DNA of 51,040 nt, taken from NCBI GenBank assembly GCA_017881315.1, contig JADGRB010000006.1, positions 1 to 51,040 on the forward strand, given 5' to 3'. This DNA is from Pseudomonadota bacterium (GTDB lineage: Bacteria > Myxococcota_A > Polyangia > Fen-1088). A program made the translations under genes and the position numbers. Positions 26,920 through 40,439 of the stretch are shown piece by piece. Below the pieces are notes generated by a model, which was given only the letters and a program-made list of their open reading frames with translations, made no database searches and had not been told where the DNA came from. Every line of letters starts with the position of its first letter. Positions within the stretch are counted from its first letter, which is position 1.

Positions 26920-27686
26920 TTGACGATCTGGTTCCCCTCGTCGTCGTATTGACGTCCCGTCGGGGGCAGCACCTCGCTGTTGTAGATGCGGACCCGACCG
27001 GTGATCGGATGCACCACCAGGGAGTAGACGCTCTCGCCCGCCGCGTCGCTGAGCGTGATGATCGCCGGCTCGGTCTGCCCGAGCGGATAGAAATACAGAT
27101 AGGCGCGCCCGGAGGTCACCGGCTCGGTCATCCGCGGGGTGTAGACGCTGCGGATCTTGAGCTTCTTCAAGGTGACCGGTTTCAGCGCCGTCTCCTTGAA
27201 GGCCGCGAACCGGGCCCGGCGCGGGCGAAACTCGCCCACCTCCAGCTTGGAGAGATCGAAGCTCGACCCCGAGATGGTCGGCGACCCACCGTAGGCGTTC
27301 TGCTTCTCGAGGCGCTTCCGTTGTTCTTCGTCGGACGCCGCCTCGTCGTTCTCGCGCTTCCGTCGGTCCGCCTGGCTCTCCGCTTCGTTGGGCGCATAGA
27401 ACCGATCGTCCGAGACCTCGGCCCAGTACCGCCCTTCGGTGAGATCGATGACCAGCCGGTGGTACTTGCCGGTGATCGAAGCCCGATCGAAGAGGTAACG
27501 CACGGCCCCCGAAAGGTGGGTGGTGGCCGCGCGCAGATCGCTCTTGGTGATCGTCCGGAGCCCCTTGACGCCCAGACCCGCGATGAGCGCGAGCACCATC
27601 AGCACCAACATCACCTCGATCAACGTGAATCCGCCCGCCGGGCCTACGCCCGGGCCTTCGGATCTGCGCTGTCGAAGAGGAGACAC
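26916..27686 (-). CDS. gspH: Type II secretion pseudopilin GspH
   Basis: 256 residues from GTG 27686, chosen because it lies 16 bp after the gspG stop; the frame is open for another 34 codons into gspG. The leader ends in AGG|FTLIEVMLVLMVLALIAGLG with Glu5. The domain carries a charged insert (RRKRENDEAASDEEQRKRL) and the C-terminal strand VVHPITGRVRIYNSEVLPP. The GspH family is usually about 150-170 residues, so this one is long. It overlaps gspI by four bases. Confidence 0.88.
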   Translation of the reverse strand: MSPLRQRRSEGPGVGPAGGFTLIEVMLVLMVLALIAGLGVKGLRTITKSDLRAATTHLSGAVRYLFDRASITGKYHRLVIDLTEGRYWAEVSDDRFYAPNEAESQADRRKRENDEAASDEEQRKRLEKQNAYGGSPTISGSSFDLSKLEVGEFRPRRARFAAFKETALKPVTLKKLKIRSVYTPRMTEPVTSGRAYLYFYPLGQTEPAIITLSDAAGESVYSLVVHPITGRVRIYNSEVLPPTGRQYDDEGNQIVK

Positions 27687-27702
27687 GATGCTTCGCGCGT
27701 TC

Positions 27703-28182
27703 TCAGAGATCCCAGGAACGGATGTCGTCTGCGGTCCCGTCCTGCCGGTCGGGTCCCCCCGACGAAACGTCGGCGCTGTCGGGATCATTGGTCCCCGGGC
27801 AGTGAAATGTGAAAGGTTTGTCCCAGGGGTCCTTGGCGAAGGACTTGTCGATGTACTTTTGGCCGACGAGATCGTCGATCCCCTTGGGGCAGTTGCTCGT
27901 GTTGTCGATCATGTATTTCACGGTCGCATCGCGCACCGCCCCCACGCGCTGCTTCGCAATCTGGACCTTGGCCTTCTTGAATGAGTTGAACACCACCGTG
28001 CCAACGCCAGCCGTGATGAGCGCGATGATCGCGAGGACGATCATGATCTCGAGCAATGAAAACCCTGCCGATCTCTGGCGGGACCGAGCGCGTATGGCGC
28101 CACGGACCCGTGCGAGCAGGGCTCGGCCTCCCCAACGCGATTTGCGACCACGGCGCTTTGTCTCTGTTGTCTTCATGTTCAT
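27703..28182 (-). CDS. gspG: Type II secretion major pseudopilin GspG
   Basis: 159 residues. The cleavage site is QRSAG|FSLLEIMIVLAIIALITAGVG with Glu5. The mature part of ~119 residues ends in the usual PWDKPFTFHCPG and a calcium-loop-like DSADVSSGGPDRQDGTADDI. The leader is about 40 residues and strongly basic (many Arg and Lys), whereas GspG leaders are typically 6-10 residues. Start candidates are ATG 28182 and ATG 28176. It is encoded 4 bp after gspF. Confidence 0.92.
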   Translation of the reverse strand: MNMKTTETKRRGRKSRWGGRALLARVRGAIRARSRQRSAGFSLLEIMIVLAIIALITAGVGTVVFNSFKKAKVQIAKQRVGAVRDATVKYMIDNTSNCPKGIDDLVGQKYIDKSFAKDPWDKPFTFHCPGTNDPDSADVSSGGPDRQDGTADDIRSWDL

Positions 28183-28186
28183 CTCC

Positions 28187-29449
28187 TCATTGGGCGAAGT
28201 TCTGCATATCGAGAATGGGCTGAAGCACGGAAAAGACGATGAATAGGACGGCGAGCGCCATGCCGACGATCAGCAGCGGCGACAGGATGGTGGTCAGCCG
28301 CGCGACCCTTCCTTCGACGTCGCGCTCGTACGCGGTGGCCACGTTCTCGAGCATCGCCTCCAGCTGCCCCGAGCGCTCGCCGACGGCCACCATGTGGACC
28401 ATCAGGGAGGGGAACTGGCCCGAGCGCTTGAGCGGCGTCGCGATCGACTCGCCCTCGCGAATGGCGTCGCGCGCCTCCTCGACGACCTTCTCGAGGACGG
28501 TGTTGTTGAGAACCTTCTTCACGATCTCGAGCGCGGTCAGGACCGGGACACCCGCCGCCAGCATGGTCGCGAGGGTCCGCGCGAACCGCGCGACACCGAC
28601 GTAGCGGACCAATGAACCGATCAGCGGAACGCGCAGCTTGATCCGATCGACGACCGCGCGCCCCTTGAGGGTGTGGGACCAGCGTCGGAACGACCAGTAC
28701 GCGAGGCCAATGAAGATCAGGATCGCCCACCAGTAGCTCCCCATCATGTCGGCCATGAAGATCAGGAGCTGCGTGTTCCAGGGCAACGTCTTGCCGAGGT
28801 CCTCGAAGATCGAGGTGATCTTCGGAACCACCACCACCATGAGGACGCCCATGATGAGGGAGCCAAGGACCATCATGATGATGGGATACGTGAGCGCGCC
28901 CGAGACCTTGGCACGAAGGACATGCTCGGCATCGAGAAAATCGGCCAGCCGCGCCAGCACGGCGTCGAGATTGCCCGCCGTCTCGCCCGAACGAACCATG
29001 TTCGTGTAGAGCTCCGGAAAGATCTTGGGGTGGGCGGCCAGCGTGTCCGCCAGCGAGCTCCCCTCGTTGACCTTCTGGCGGATCTCGGCCAGGACCATCT
29101 GGAGCTTCTTGTTGTCCCCCTGCTCGGCCAGCGCGCCCAATGCCTCGGCCAGCGGGATCCCCGCCTTCAGCAAGGTCGCCAGCTGGCGCGTGAACGCCGC
29201 CACCTCCTGCGGCCGCACCCGCTCGAGCGCGCCCTTGAAGTCGATGTCGCGCTTGAAGACCGATACCGCCGCGCCGCCCGCGGCGCGCGGCGCCGCCCGA
29301 CCGCCGCCGGTCAGCACCTCGCGGTGCTCGGTGATGAAGACACCGTCCTTGCGCAGCGTCTGACGCAAGGCCTTCGGTCCGTCGGCATCCCGCGTCCCGG
29401 CCACCGCCTTGCCCGCGGTGTTGAGCCCCTTCCAGGTGTAAACCGGCAC
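28187..29449 (-). CDS. gspF: Type II secretion inner-membrane protein GspF
   Basis: 420 residues with two T2SSF repeats and three membrane helices, the normal GspF architecture. The N-terminus PVYTWKGLNTAGKAVAG is typical. The repeats show FTRQLATLLKAGIPLAEALGAL and FARTLATMLAAGVPVLTALEIV, and the end is SVLQPILDMQNF. It forms the core of the assembly platform in the inner membrane and couples ATPase motion to pseudopilus growth. It starts 3 bp after the gspE stop. Confidence 0.95.
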   Translation of the reverse strand: MPVYTWKGLNTAGKAVAGTRDADGPKALRQTLRKDGVFITEHREVLTGGGRAAPRAAGGAAVSVFKRDIDFKGALERVRPQEVAAFTRQLATLLKAGIPLAEALGALAEQGDNKKLQMVLAEIRQKVNEGSSLADTLAAHPKIFPELYTNMVRSGETAGNLDAVLARLADFLDAEHVLRAKVSGALTYPIIMMVLGSLIMGVLMVVVVPKITSIFEDLGKTLPWNTQLLIFMADMMGSYWWAILIFIGLAYWSFRRWSHTLKGRAVVDRIKLRVPLIGSLVRYVGVARFARTLATMLAAGVPVLTALEIVKKVLNNTVLEKVVEEARDAIREGESIATPLKRSGQFPSLMVHMVAVGERSGQLEAMLENVATAYERDVEGRVARLTTILSPLLIVGMALAVLFIVFSVLQPILDMQNFAQ

Positions 29450-29452
29450 CGT

Positions 29453-31222
<1,770 letters not shown>

Positions 31223-31233
31223 CCCAGACCTCC

Positions 31234-33822
31234 TCAGGGCACCCGCGTCGGCTCGGATCCGGCCGGCGTCGGCGCGCTGCCCCCCGATGGCGAATTCACC
31301 GCGGGCGCGCCCGGGCCCGACGGTCCGACGGGAAGGTCGACCGGACCGGACTCGTCCAGCGCGTCATGCTCGCGAATGGTGTCCATCTCGCGCTCCTCGA
31401 CCTCGATCTCCCGCGCCGCGCGGTTGATCTCCTCGAGCATCCCACGCTTGCGGCGGTAGTCGATGTCGGACTCCAGGTTGGGCCGCTCCTCCCCGCCGAA
31501 GCGCTCCACGAATTCTCGTCGCTCCTTCATCTTCTTCTCGAGCACCCGGCGCAGATCCGACTGGTCGCTGATCACGTAGGGCGTGAGCGCGATGATGAGG
31601 TTGGTCTTCACCACGTGCTTGGTCGTGCTGCGAAAGAAGAACCCCAGGATGGGAATGTCGCCCAGGAGCGGAATCTTGGTGACGCTGTTGATGACCTTGT
31701 CCGACATGAGGCCACCGATCAGGATCGTCTGCTGATCCTTGGCCACCACGATCGTCTTGGCGGTCCGCTCGGAGGTCGAGGGGCCGAGGTTGCTGGACCC
31801 GGGCGCCAGCTCCGAGATCTTCTCGTCGACTTCCAGCCGGATGATGTCGTGCTCGTTGACGTGCGGGGTGAGCTTCATCTCGAGCGCGACCTTTTCGCGC
31901 TGGACCTGCGGGAAGATGCCGCCCAGGCCGAGTCCCCCGAGTCCGCCCAGCGCGCCGGCCGCGCCCGCCCCCGCGCCCCCCAAGCCGAGCGTGCTGACCG
32001 GGAACGGAATGCGCTGCCCGACGGAGATCTCCCCGTCCTCGTTGTTCATGATGAGCAGGTGCGGGTTCGAAAGCACATCGACGTCGTTGTTGATCTGCAG
32101 CGCCTTGACGAGCACGCCAAAGGACGGGATGTCGACGGTCGACGTCGCGGCCGCGCCGAGGCCCTGCGCTTCGGTCGTCGACAGCACCGGGCCGAGCACG
32201 CCGGCCAGCATCGTGTCGCCGAGCGCGTTGGTCGGAAACAGCGTGTTCGAAGGGTTGAGTCCGCCCACGATGAGGCTCGGGCTGTTGAGACCGAACAAGT
32301 TCTGCGCCGGTTTGATGCCGTGCCAGGAGGCCCCGAGGTCGCGTTCCTTGTCGAGGGTGACCTCCAGGATCATCGCCTCGACGAACACCTGCTTGCGCGG
32401 CGAGTCCAACCGCTCGATCACCCGCCGCAACGTCTGGTAGTCCTTCAGCGACGAAACGATGAGCAACGAGTTGGTTGGCCGATCGAAGTTGATCCGGACC
32501 TCGCCCTCGAACAGCAGATTCGCGCCTTGCAGCGGCTGTCCCGTGGCCGCGGGGGCCGGGGCGGGCGTCGAGCTGGACCCACGCGAGCGCGACCGCGAAG
32601 CGCCGGCGCCGGCGACCGCGATGCCGGTCACCGCCCCGATGGTCTGCGCGAGCTCGTCGCAGTTGGCGTTCTCGCAGTAGTAGACGTGGATGCGCCCGTC
32701 GCCCCCTTCGATCGGCACGTCCAGCTTCTTCACCAGCGTCAGGACTCGCGCGTAGGCGCGCTCGTTGGCGATCACGATGAGCTGGTTCGAGCGCTCGTCC
32801 GGGATGATCTTCGAGATCATCATCTCGGTGGTCAGATCGCCGACCTTCAGCCGGGTCGGTGATCCGGGCGGGGGAGGCGCAGCGGTCGCTCCCCCCTTGC
32901 CCCCCAGCTTCGCCACCTGGAAGATCTCGCCCAGCTTCTGTGCCATCTCGCTGGCCGAGGTGTTCTTGATGCCGATGATCCAGACCTTCTCGCCGGTGCC
33001 CGGCTGATCGATCTCCTTGAGGATGTGCATCATCCGGGTGATGTTCGACGCCAGATCGGTGACGATGAGGGCGCCCTGTGGCGCATACACGATCACGTCG
33101 CCCTGCTCGCCCTTGAGGCGGCCGAATACCTGGGCGACCTCGTTGGGATCGGCGTTCTCGACACGAATGAGACGGGTCACATAGCTCTCGTTCAATGGGA
33201 CGTCGGAGTCCTCGCCATAGAGCGGGATCGGGGCCGACTTGGCCTTGACCGTTTCGATGATGCGCAGCACCTTCCCGGACGGCTGGACGGTGAGGCCGAC
33301 CGAATCGAGCGCGCCCAGGAACAGGCGATAGGCCTCCTCGGGCGTGATCAGCTCCGGGGCGACGATCGTGACCTTCTTGCTGTTGGAGGGGATGGTCCCG
33401 GGCAGCAGAAACTGCTTGCACGTGATCGACGAGATCCAGGAGATGAGGTCGCCGAGCTCGGTGTCGGGCTTGAGGTTGAGCTTGACGATTCGTTTGCCGC
33501 TCGGGAACTTCTTGCAGGAGTTGAACTCCTTCTCGCCGACGACCGTCGCACCTGAAACGCTGGTGCCGGTGGTGCCGGTGGTGCCGGCGGTGACGGCCGG
33601 CGTGGTGGTCGTGCCGATGTTCGGAGCCACGACGGCAGGCAGGCCTTGGGGATTCTGGCGGGTCCGCCGGGGGGTGGCGGGTGTCGTGGGTGGCCGTGCC
33701 GCGCCGGTGTCGACCCGGACCGCTTTTTGATCGGCCCCCTCCACCACGGCGGCGTGCGCCGACGCGAATCCGGCGGCCAGCGCCACCACCACATATCCCA
33801 AGGGTCGTTTCGTCGTTTTCAT
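31234..33822 (-). CDS. gspD: Type II secretion outer-membrane secretin GspD
   Basis: 862 residues. It has a signal peptide (cleavage near AHA|AVV), a long Thr/Pro-rich linker, the N0 domain and N1-N3 KH-like domains (VTRLIRVENADPNEVAQVF, HVYYCENANCDELAQTIGAV), then the secretin barrel with the conserved VPLLGDIP-type motif (KIPLLGDIPILGFFFRS) and a C-terminal S-like tail rich in Glu/Arg and Pro/Gly. The barrel contains a Gly/Leu-rich insert (LGGLGGLGLGG) before FPQVQREKVALEMKLTPHV. It forms the outer-membrane channel of the T2SS. The start ATG overlaps the gspC stop by four bases. Confidence 0.95.
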   Translation of the reverse strand: MKTTKRPLGYVVVALAAGFASAHAAVVEGADQKAVRVDTGAARPPTTPATPRRTRQNPQGLPAVVAPNIGTTTTPAVTAGTTGTTGTSVSGATVVGEKEFNSCKKFPSGKRIVKLNLKPDTELGDLISWISSITCKQFLLPGTIPSNSKKVTIVAPELITPEEAYRLFLGALDSVGLTVQPSGKVLRIIETVKAKSAPIPLYGEDSDVPLNESYVTRLIRVENADPNEVAQVFGRLKGEQGDVIVYAPQGALIVTDLASNITRMMHILKEIDQPGTGEKVWIIGIKNTSASEMAQKLGEIFQVAKLGGKGGATAAPPPPGSPTRLKVGDLTTEMMISKIIPDERSNQLIVIANERAYARVLTLVKKLDVPIEGGDGRIHVYYCENANCDELAQTIGAVTGIAVAGAGASRSRSRGSSSTPAPAPAATGQPLQGANLLFEGEVRINFDRPTNSLLIVSSLKDYQTLRRVIERLDSPRKQVFVEAMILEVTLDKERDLGASWHGIKPAQNLFGLNSPSLIVGGLNPSNTLFPTNALGDTMLAGVLGPVLSTTEAQGLGAAATSTVDIPSFGVLVKALQINNDVDVLSNPHLLIMNNEDGEISVGQRIPFPVSTLGLGGAGAGAAGALGGLGGLGLGGIFPQVQREKVALEMKLTPHVNEHDIIRLEVDEKISELAPGSSNLGPSTSERTAKTIVVAKDQQTILIGGLMSDKVINSVTKIPLLGDIPILGFFFRSTTKHVVKTNLIIALTPYVISDQSDLRRVLEKKMKERREFVERFGGEERPNLESDIDYRRKRGMLEEINRAAREIEVEEREMDTIREHDALDESGPVDLPVGPSGPGAPAVNSPSGGSAPTPAGSEPTRVP

Positions 33823-34736
33823 CGGATGTTGTAGTCCTCAGTGAGCTTCTGGCCGTTGCGCTCGAGACCCACCGAGAGGTGGTTGGCGGTCTTGAGCTTG
33901 GTGTAGACCTCGAGCGCTTTGTCGGGGCTGTTCATTTCGAGACCGTTGATCGCGGAGATCACGTCTCCGTTCTGCAGGCCGATCTTCCCGAACGGTCCGT
34001 CGGGCTTGATGCTGAAGAGACGGAAGCCGATCGATTTGCCGTCGCGCATCTCGGGGACGATGCGCGCCGCGCGTGACAGCGCGCCCATGTTGCCGAGGAG
34101 CGCGTCCAAGGTCGAATGCTGGACCTCGTAGCTGTTCGGACCGGTCTTCTTGATCCCCTTGTCGAGCTCCGCGGCGAACGGATCGGTTGGTGCGGCCGGG
34201 GCAGCGGTCGGTGCCCCGGGCGGCGGTGTGGCGACATCGAGGAGCTCCAGGTACTCGATCCGGCCCCCCCCGAAATCGAGATAGACCCGCACCTCGTCGA
34301 TCTCGCTCACGGTGGCCTCGCGCAGCGTCGACCCGATCGCGTAGGGCCCGGCCGTCTTGGCGTCGTTGTCCCGAATGATCGCCATCGACCAGCGCGGGTC
34401 GGCCGGCGCCGGCGCAAACATGATGGCGAGCAGCTTGAGCGGAAGCGAGGTGCGCTGCAGCGGGGGGACCGTCGGCGTCCCGGCCGCGGTCGGAACGGGG
34501 AGTATGGGCGGACAGATCGAACAGAAGATGTTCCGCTTGAGGATCTCCTCGACCTCCTTGGTGTAGACGGCCTGAGAGGCCGGCGCGACCGGCCGGGTGC
34601 CATGCTTGACGGTCGGGACGCCGCTGAGCAGGCTCGACTCGATGGCCGTCGCCGCCGCGCGCGCGCCGAAGATGGCGCAAAGGGCGATGACCGCTAGGTC
34701 GACGGCCGCCAAGTACTTGCTGAGAAGGGTCTCCAT
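33819..34736 (-). CDS. gspC: Type II secretion protein GspC
   Basis: 305 residues. A short cytoplasmic N-terminus and a membrane helix (~13-31) are followed by the homology region (EVEEILKRNIFCSICPP) that binds secretin, then a Pro/Ala linker and a C-terminal PDZ domain (FRLFSIKPDGPFGKIGLQNGDVISAINGLEM) which is thought to recruit substrates. It is the first gene of the operon. Seventy-five bp separate it from the upstream response-regulator stop, with a candidate sigma-54 site in between. Confidence 0.92.
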   Translation of the reverse strand: METLLSKYLAAVDLAVIALCAIFGARAAATAIESSLLSGVPTVKHGTRPVAPASQAVYTKEVEEILKRNIFCSICPPILPVPTAAGTPTVPPLQRTSLPLKLLAIMFAPAPADPRWSMAIIRDNDAKTAGPYAIGSTLREATVSEIDEVRVYLDFGGGRIEYLELLDVATPPPGAPTAAPAAPTDPFAAELDKGIKKTGPNSYEVQHSTLDALLGNMGALSRAARIVPEMRDGKSIGFRLFSIKPDGPFGKIGLQNGDVISAINGLEMNSPDKALEVYTKLKTANHLSVGLERNGQKLTEDYNIR

Positions 34737-34758
34737 GAAGGTCCGGCGACTGATTCAA

Positions 34759-34774
34759 AGCAACGCCGAGACCA
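34759..34774 (-). promoter_or_regulatory. Candidate sigma-54 promoter of the gsp operon
   Basis: On the minus strand, TGGTCTCGGCGTTGCT has the obligatory GG and GC dinucleotides separated by 10 bp and a perfect -12 TTGCT, but the -24 half is only TGG. Transcription would begin about 12 bp before the gspC start. This is weak evidence, supported by the adjacent sigma-54 activator gene. Confidence 0.35.
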
Positions 34775-34811
34775 CCCGGCCGCGCCGGCAAATACCTTTC
34801 AGATCAGTATG

Positions 34812-36269
34812 TTAGCGTGACCCGGCGGCCTGGGGTCCCTGCCAATTTGGCAAGTCCCGACCGGAGGGGTCTGCCGCCGACGCGGAAGGCGATTCTGGAT
34901 CGACGCGCTCTTCTTCGAGGCGACGGTAGATGGTCCGCGTGGCGATGCCGAGCAGCTGCGCGCAGAGCCGTTTGTCGCCCCCGACGTGCGCGAGCGTCGC
35001 GTGGATGACCCGCCGTTCGATCTCCTCGAGCGGGGTGCCGACGGCGAAGGACAGCGTTCGGCCGTCACCGGTCAGCCCGCCGCGCCGCACCTCCGGCGGC
35101 AGATCATCGATCTCGATCGCGCTCCCGCGCGAGAGCACCACCGCGCGCTCGACGGTGTTCTCGAGCTCGCGCACGTTCCCCGGCCAGTCGTAACGGGCCA
35201 GCGTATCGGCCGCCGCCCGCGAGAAGCCCGCCAGGTGCCGTCCGTTGCGCGCGGCGTAGAGTTGCAAGAAATGCTCGGCCAGGAGCGGCACGTCGTCGCG
35301 CCGGTCCCGCAGCGGTGGAATCGGCACCGCGATGACGTTGAGCCGGTAGTAGAGGTCTTCTCGGAAGCGCCCCTCGCGTACCGCGGCGCGCAGATCCTGG
35401 TTGGTGGCCGCCACCAGTCGCAGATCGACCTTCAAGGTCCGCCCGCCCAGTCGCTCGACCTCCCCCTCCTGCAGGACGCGCAGCAGCTTGACCTGCACGT
35501 GCGTCGGGATCTCACCGATCTCGTCGAGGAAAAGGGTGCCCCCGTCGGCCTGAACGAAGCGCCCGTCGTGGCGCTGCACCGCCCCGGTGAACGCCCCCTT
35601 CTCGTAGCCGAAGAGCTCCGCTTCGAGGATGCTCTCGGGCAGCGCCGCGCAGTTGACCGGAACGAACGGACCGCTTCCGCGCGGCGAGCTCTCGTGGATC
35701 GCGCGCGCCAGCAGCTCCTTGCCGGTCCCCGATTCGCCGAGCAGGAGCACCGTCGCCTGCGAGGGCGCCGCTTGCAAGACGATCTCCATGGTCCGGCGCC
35801 AGGGAAGCGACTGGCCGATGAGCGTCCGGCGTTTCTCTGCCGCGAGCTGGGCCCGCAACGACCGGTTCTCCTGTACCAGCGAGCGTTTTTCGATGGCTTT
35901 TCCGATCACCCGCACCAGATGCGCGCGCTTGATCGGCTTGGTCACGAAATCGTAGGCCCCCTGCTTCATGGCCTCGACGGCGTTCTCGACAGTGCCATAC
36001 GCGGTCATGAGGACAGTCTCGGTCTCCGGCGCGACGCTCTTGCTCGCCCGCAGCAGGTCCATCCCCGACATCCCGGGCATCATGAGATCGGTGAGAAGGA
36101 CCGAGACCGGCTCGCGCCGGAGGATTTCGAGCGCCTCGCCCCCGGAACCGGCCGTCAACACCCGCAGAGATTCGCGCTCCAGTATCTTCTGAAGCGAATC
36201 GACGATCGGCGGCTCGTCGTCGACCACCAGGACAGTCGGGGCCCCAGGCGTGATAGGCATCAAGTCCAT
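34812..36269 (-). CDS. NtrC-family sigma-54-dependent response regulator
   Basis: 485 residues. The receiver domain (~12-125) has D18/D19-type acidic pair VVDDE, phospho-acceptor D61 (LLTDLMMPG) and K111. The AAA+ domain has Walker A GESGTGKE (178-185), GAFTGA (225-230) and Walker [12 protein letters not shown], and the C-terminal HTH is [22 protein letters not shown] 36269 follows AGGGG directly, whereas ATG 36260 has better Shine-Dalgarno spacing, so the start may be three codons later. It lies downstream of the histidine kinase (155 bp) and upstream of gspC (75 bp), all on one strand, suggesting a cognate pair controlling the gsp operon (inference). Confidence 0.93.
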   Translation of the reverse strand: MDLMPITPGAPTVLVVDDEPPIVDSLQKILERESLRVLTAGSGGEALEILRREPVSVLLTDLMMPGMSGMDLLRASKSVAPETETVLMTAYGTVENAVEAMKQGAYDFVTKPIKRAHLVRVIGKAIEKRSLVQENRSLRAQLAAEKRRTLIGQSLPWRRTMEIVLQAAPSQATVLLLGESGTGKELLARAIHESSPRGSGPFVPVNCAALPESILEAELFGYEKGAFTGAVQRHDGRFVQADGGTLFLDEIGEIPTHVQVKLLRVLQEGEVERLGGRTLKVDLRLVAATNQDLRAAVREGRFREDLYYRLNVIAVPIPPLRDRRDDVPLLAEHFLQLYAARNGRHLAGFSRAAADTLARYDWPGNVRELENTVERAVVLSRGSAIEIDDLPPEVRRGGLTGDGRTLSFAVGTPLEEIERRVIHATLAHVGGDKRLCAQLLGIATRTIYRRLEEERVDPESPSASAADPSGRDLPNWQGPQAAGSR

Positions 36270-36423
36270 CCCCTGAGGGTCTTCAACTCGGATGCCAGTG
36301 TCGGCGATACGCTACAACTAGCTGAATCCATTGGCATCAATATTACGCCAAATTGGCCGTGACTTCCAATTCGGTGCCAACATGACATCTTGCCGTCGGA
36401 CGGCTATCTGAGCTGCCACTTTG

Positions 36424-38730
<2,307 letters not shown>

Positions 38731-38806
38731 GGCCGCCAGTATAAGAGGAGACGCCGCCGGCCCGTAGCGGGCACCCGTCGCGTTTCCACGCTATGCTGTT
38801 CCGCGC

Positions 38807-39472
38807 ATGTCTTGGGAGACTATCCGCAACCTCGTTCGCGACGAATGGCTCATTCTGTCTCTGCTCCTGGCCTGGTCGCTGGCCGGACTGGCGGTCATCT
38901 GCGAGCGCTTTTACGCCTTGTGGAACCTGATCCCAAAATCGGAGGCATTCAAGAATCGGGTCATCGACGCGCTCGAGCACGGCGATCTCGGAAAGGCCGC
39001 AGCGCTCGCGGAGATGTCACAGGTTCCCCTCGCCGACGTCTTCGAACGCGGGCTGCAGATCTTCCGGAAGACGCCGAACAAGACCACCGAGGCGGTGACC
39101 TCGCAGCGAAGCGCGACGGTTCTATCGCTCAAACGTTACCTGTGGGCGCTGGGAACGGTGGGATCCTCGGCGCCCTTCGTCGGGCTTTTCGGTACGGTCG
39201 TCGGTATCCTGAAAGCCTTCCAGTCGATGTCCGTCGCCGGGACCGGCGGTTTCAAGGTCGTATCGCAGGGGATCGCGGCCGCGCTGGTCGCCACGGCGGC
39301 GGGCCTCATGGTCGCGATCTATGCTGTCATCGCCTACAACTACTTCGTCTCGCGCATCAACGGCATCGCGATGCAGTACCGCCTCTATTCCGAGGAGTTC
39401 CTGGCGGCGCTGAGTGAGCACGGCAAGCCGCAGCCGGCACCCGCCGCCGACGTCACCACCGCCGCGCCTTGA
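38807..39472 (+). CDS. MotA/TolQ/ExbB-type proton channel protein
   Basis: 221 residues with three membrane helices (about 15-35, 115-137, 150-175). The conserved region GSSAPFVGLFGTVVGILKAFQSM and the GIAAALVATAAGLMVAIYAV segment define the MotA/TolQ/ExbB family. It forms a proton-driven stator with the ExbD-like product encoded 9 bp downstream. Without a TonB or TolA-like gene nearby, whether it powers outer-membrane transport, envelope constriction or gliding is open; Myxococcota use such pairs in motility (established) but assignment here is inference. TATGCT lies nine bases before the ATG. Confidence 0.9.
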   Translation: MSWETIRNLVRDEWLILSLLLAWSLAGLAVICERFYALWNLIPKSEAFKNRVIDALEHGDLGKAAALAEMSQVPLADVFERGLQIFRKTPNKTTEAVTSQRSATVLSLKRYLWALGTVGSSAPFVGLFGTVVGILKAFQSMSVAGTGGFKVVSQGIAAALVATAAGLMVAIYAVIAYNYFVSRINGIAMQYRLYSEEFLAALSEHGKPQPAPAADVTTAAP

Positions 39473-39481
39473 GAACCTCGC

Positions 39482-39952
39482 ATGGGGATGAACATTCAGC
39501 TCGACGACGGCGGCGCCCACGGTGACGACGCCGATGTCGGAAACGAAGCGGTCGTCGCGGAAATCAACATCACGCCGCTCACCGACGTGTTTCTGGTTCT
39601 CCTGATCATCTTCATGGTCACCTCGACCGCACTGGTCGAGTCCGAGGTCGCGTCGCGGGCGGGAATGAAGGTGGTCTTGCCGAAGGCGAACGCCGCCGGG
39701 CCGGTCTCGCAACGACACAGCGATCCGGTCCTGACGGTGACGAAGAGCAACGAGCTCTACCTCGGGTCACACAAGGTGGATGCGGCCAATCTCGAATCGG
39801 AGATCCGAAAGGCGCTGGCCGAGGTCGGCTCGGAGACCCTCCTCATCCGGGGCGACAAGAGTGTCCTGCTGGGTGCGGCGGTCGACATCATGTCCACCGC
39901 GAAAAAGGCCGGGGCCAGCCACATTGCGATCCTGACCGCGCCAAGCAAGTAG
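39482..39952 (+). CDS. ExbD/TolR-type protein
   Basis: 156 residues with one N-terminal membrane helix and a periplasmic domain. NITPLTDVFLVLLIIFMV holds the essential membrane aspartate D35, and the domain includes LLIRGDKSVLLGAAVDIMS and the C-terminal GASHIAILT. It has a somewhat acidic cytoplasmic start (DDGGAHGDDADVGNE). It partners the upstream ExbB-like channel protein; the pair is an apparent two-gene operon ending at 39952. The next ~247 bp have no gene. Confidence 0.9.
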   Translation: MGMNIQLDDGGAHGDDADVGNEAVVAEINITPLTDVFLVLLIIFMVTSTALVESEVASRAGMKVVLPKANAAGPVSQRHSDPVLTVTKSNELYLGSHKVDAANLESEIRKALAEVGSETLLIRGDKSVLLGAAVDIMSTAKKAGASHIAILTAPSK

Positions 39953-40117
39953 GCCCGGCGGCTGTCAACGCTCTGTGTGACACATGTGAGGCGGTTCGCC
40001 ACAGGTGCGCATCGCCAAAGACAAGAACGCCCCACGTGGCCGTTTTCGCCTCACGGCGATAGTTTCATAACCACTTGAAATTGCTTGTTTCTGTTCGCAC
40101 GCCCAGGGACAAGGATG

Positions 40118-40134
40118 ATGGCATGTGCGCTGCA
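40118..40134 (+). promoter_or_regulatory. Candidate sigma-54 promoter of the Lys-rich exported protein
   Basis: ATGGCATGTGCGCTGCA matches the consensus TGGCACG-N4-TTGCA at most positions: TGGCA, then GG and GC exactly 10 bp apart, and CTGCA for TTGCA. Transcription would start near 40145, giving a 55-nt leader with an AGGAG ribosome site (40189-40193). Confidence 0.5.
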
Positions 40135-40199
40135 TCCTCGTTTCCGACGCGTCAAGCCCTTCAGGCTGGGCGCACTCAAACCCAAATCAGGAGTCACCC

Positions 40200-40382
40200 A
40201 TGAAGCTCGTTCGTTCGATCTTCCTCGCCCTCGCCGTTCTCCTCCCGACCTCTTGGACCATCGCCAAGGCCGCTGACGCCCCCGCGGGCGACGCCGAGCC
40301 GGCCAAGAAGGAGAAGAAGTCCAAGAAGAGCAAGAAGGCTGACGGGGACGACAAAAAGGCCGACGACAAGGCCGCCAAGTAA
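40200..40382 (+). CDS. Small exported Lys-rich protein
   Basis: 60 residues. A cleavable signal peptide (MKLVRSIFLALAVLLPTSWTIAKA) is followed by a mature chain of about 36 residues made almost entirely of Lys, Ala, Asp and Glu (KKEKKSKKSKKADGDDKK). The mature part is probably disordered and basic and may bind acidic polymers such as cell-surface polysaccharide, lipopolysaccharide or DNA (inference). The start ATG 40200 has a strong AGGAG six bases upstream, and the longer in-frame open frame from 40125 has none. It is a single-gene unit with a candidate sigma-54 promoter and a strong terminator 58 bp after the stop. It is not recognised as a known family. Confidence 0.75.
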   Translation: MKLVRSIFLALAVLLPTSWTIAKAADAPAGDAEPAKKEKKSKKSKKADGDDKKADDKAAK

Positions 40383-40439
40383 CACATCCTGGCTGGCGAG
40401 GCCTTCGGGTCGCGCCGTGTCAGTGCATAAGCCTTAACG

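Noticed and set aside
36364-36380. Sigma-54-like TTGGCAC site upstream of the second response regulator
   Set aside because: The -24 half is good, but the -12 half reads TGGAA and lacks the GC dinucleotide.
39974-39984. TGTGT-G-ACACA palindrome after the ExbD-like gene
   Set aside because: Too short to support a site or terminator by itself, with no neighbouring signal.
40046-40059. Possible terminator of the ExbB/ExbD unit
   Set aside because: Only a 5-bp stem (TCGCC/GGCGA) with no run of T.
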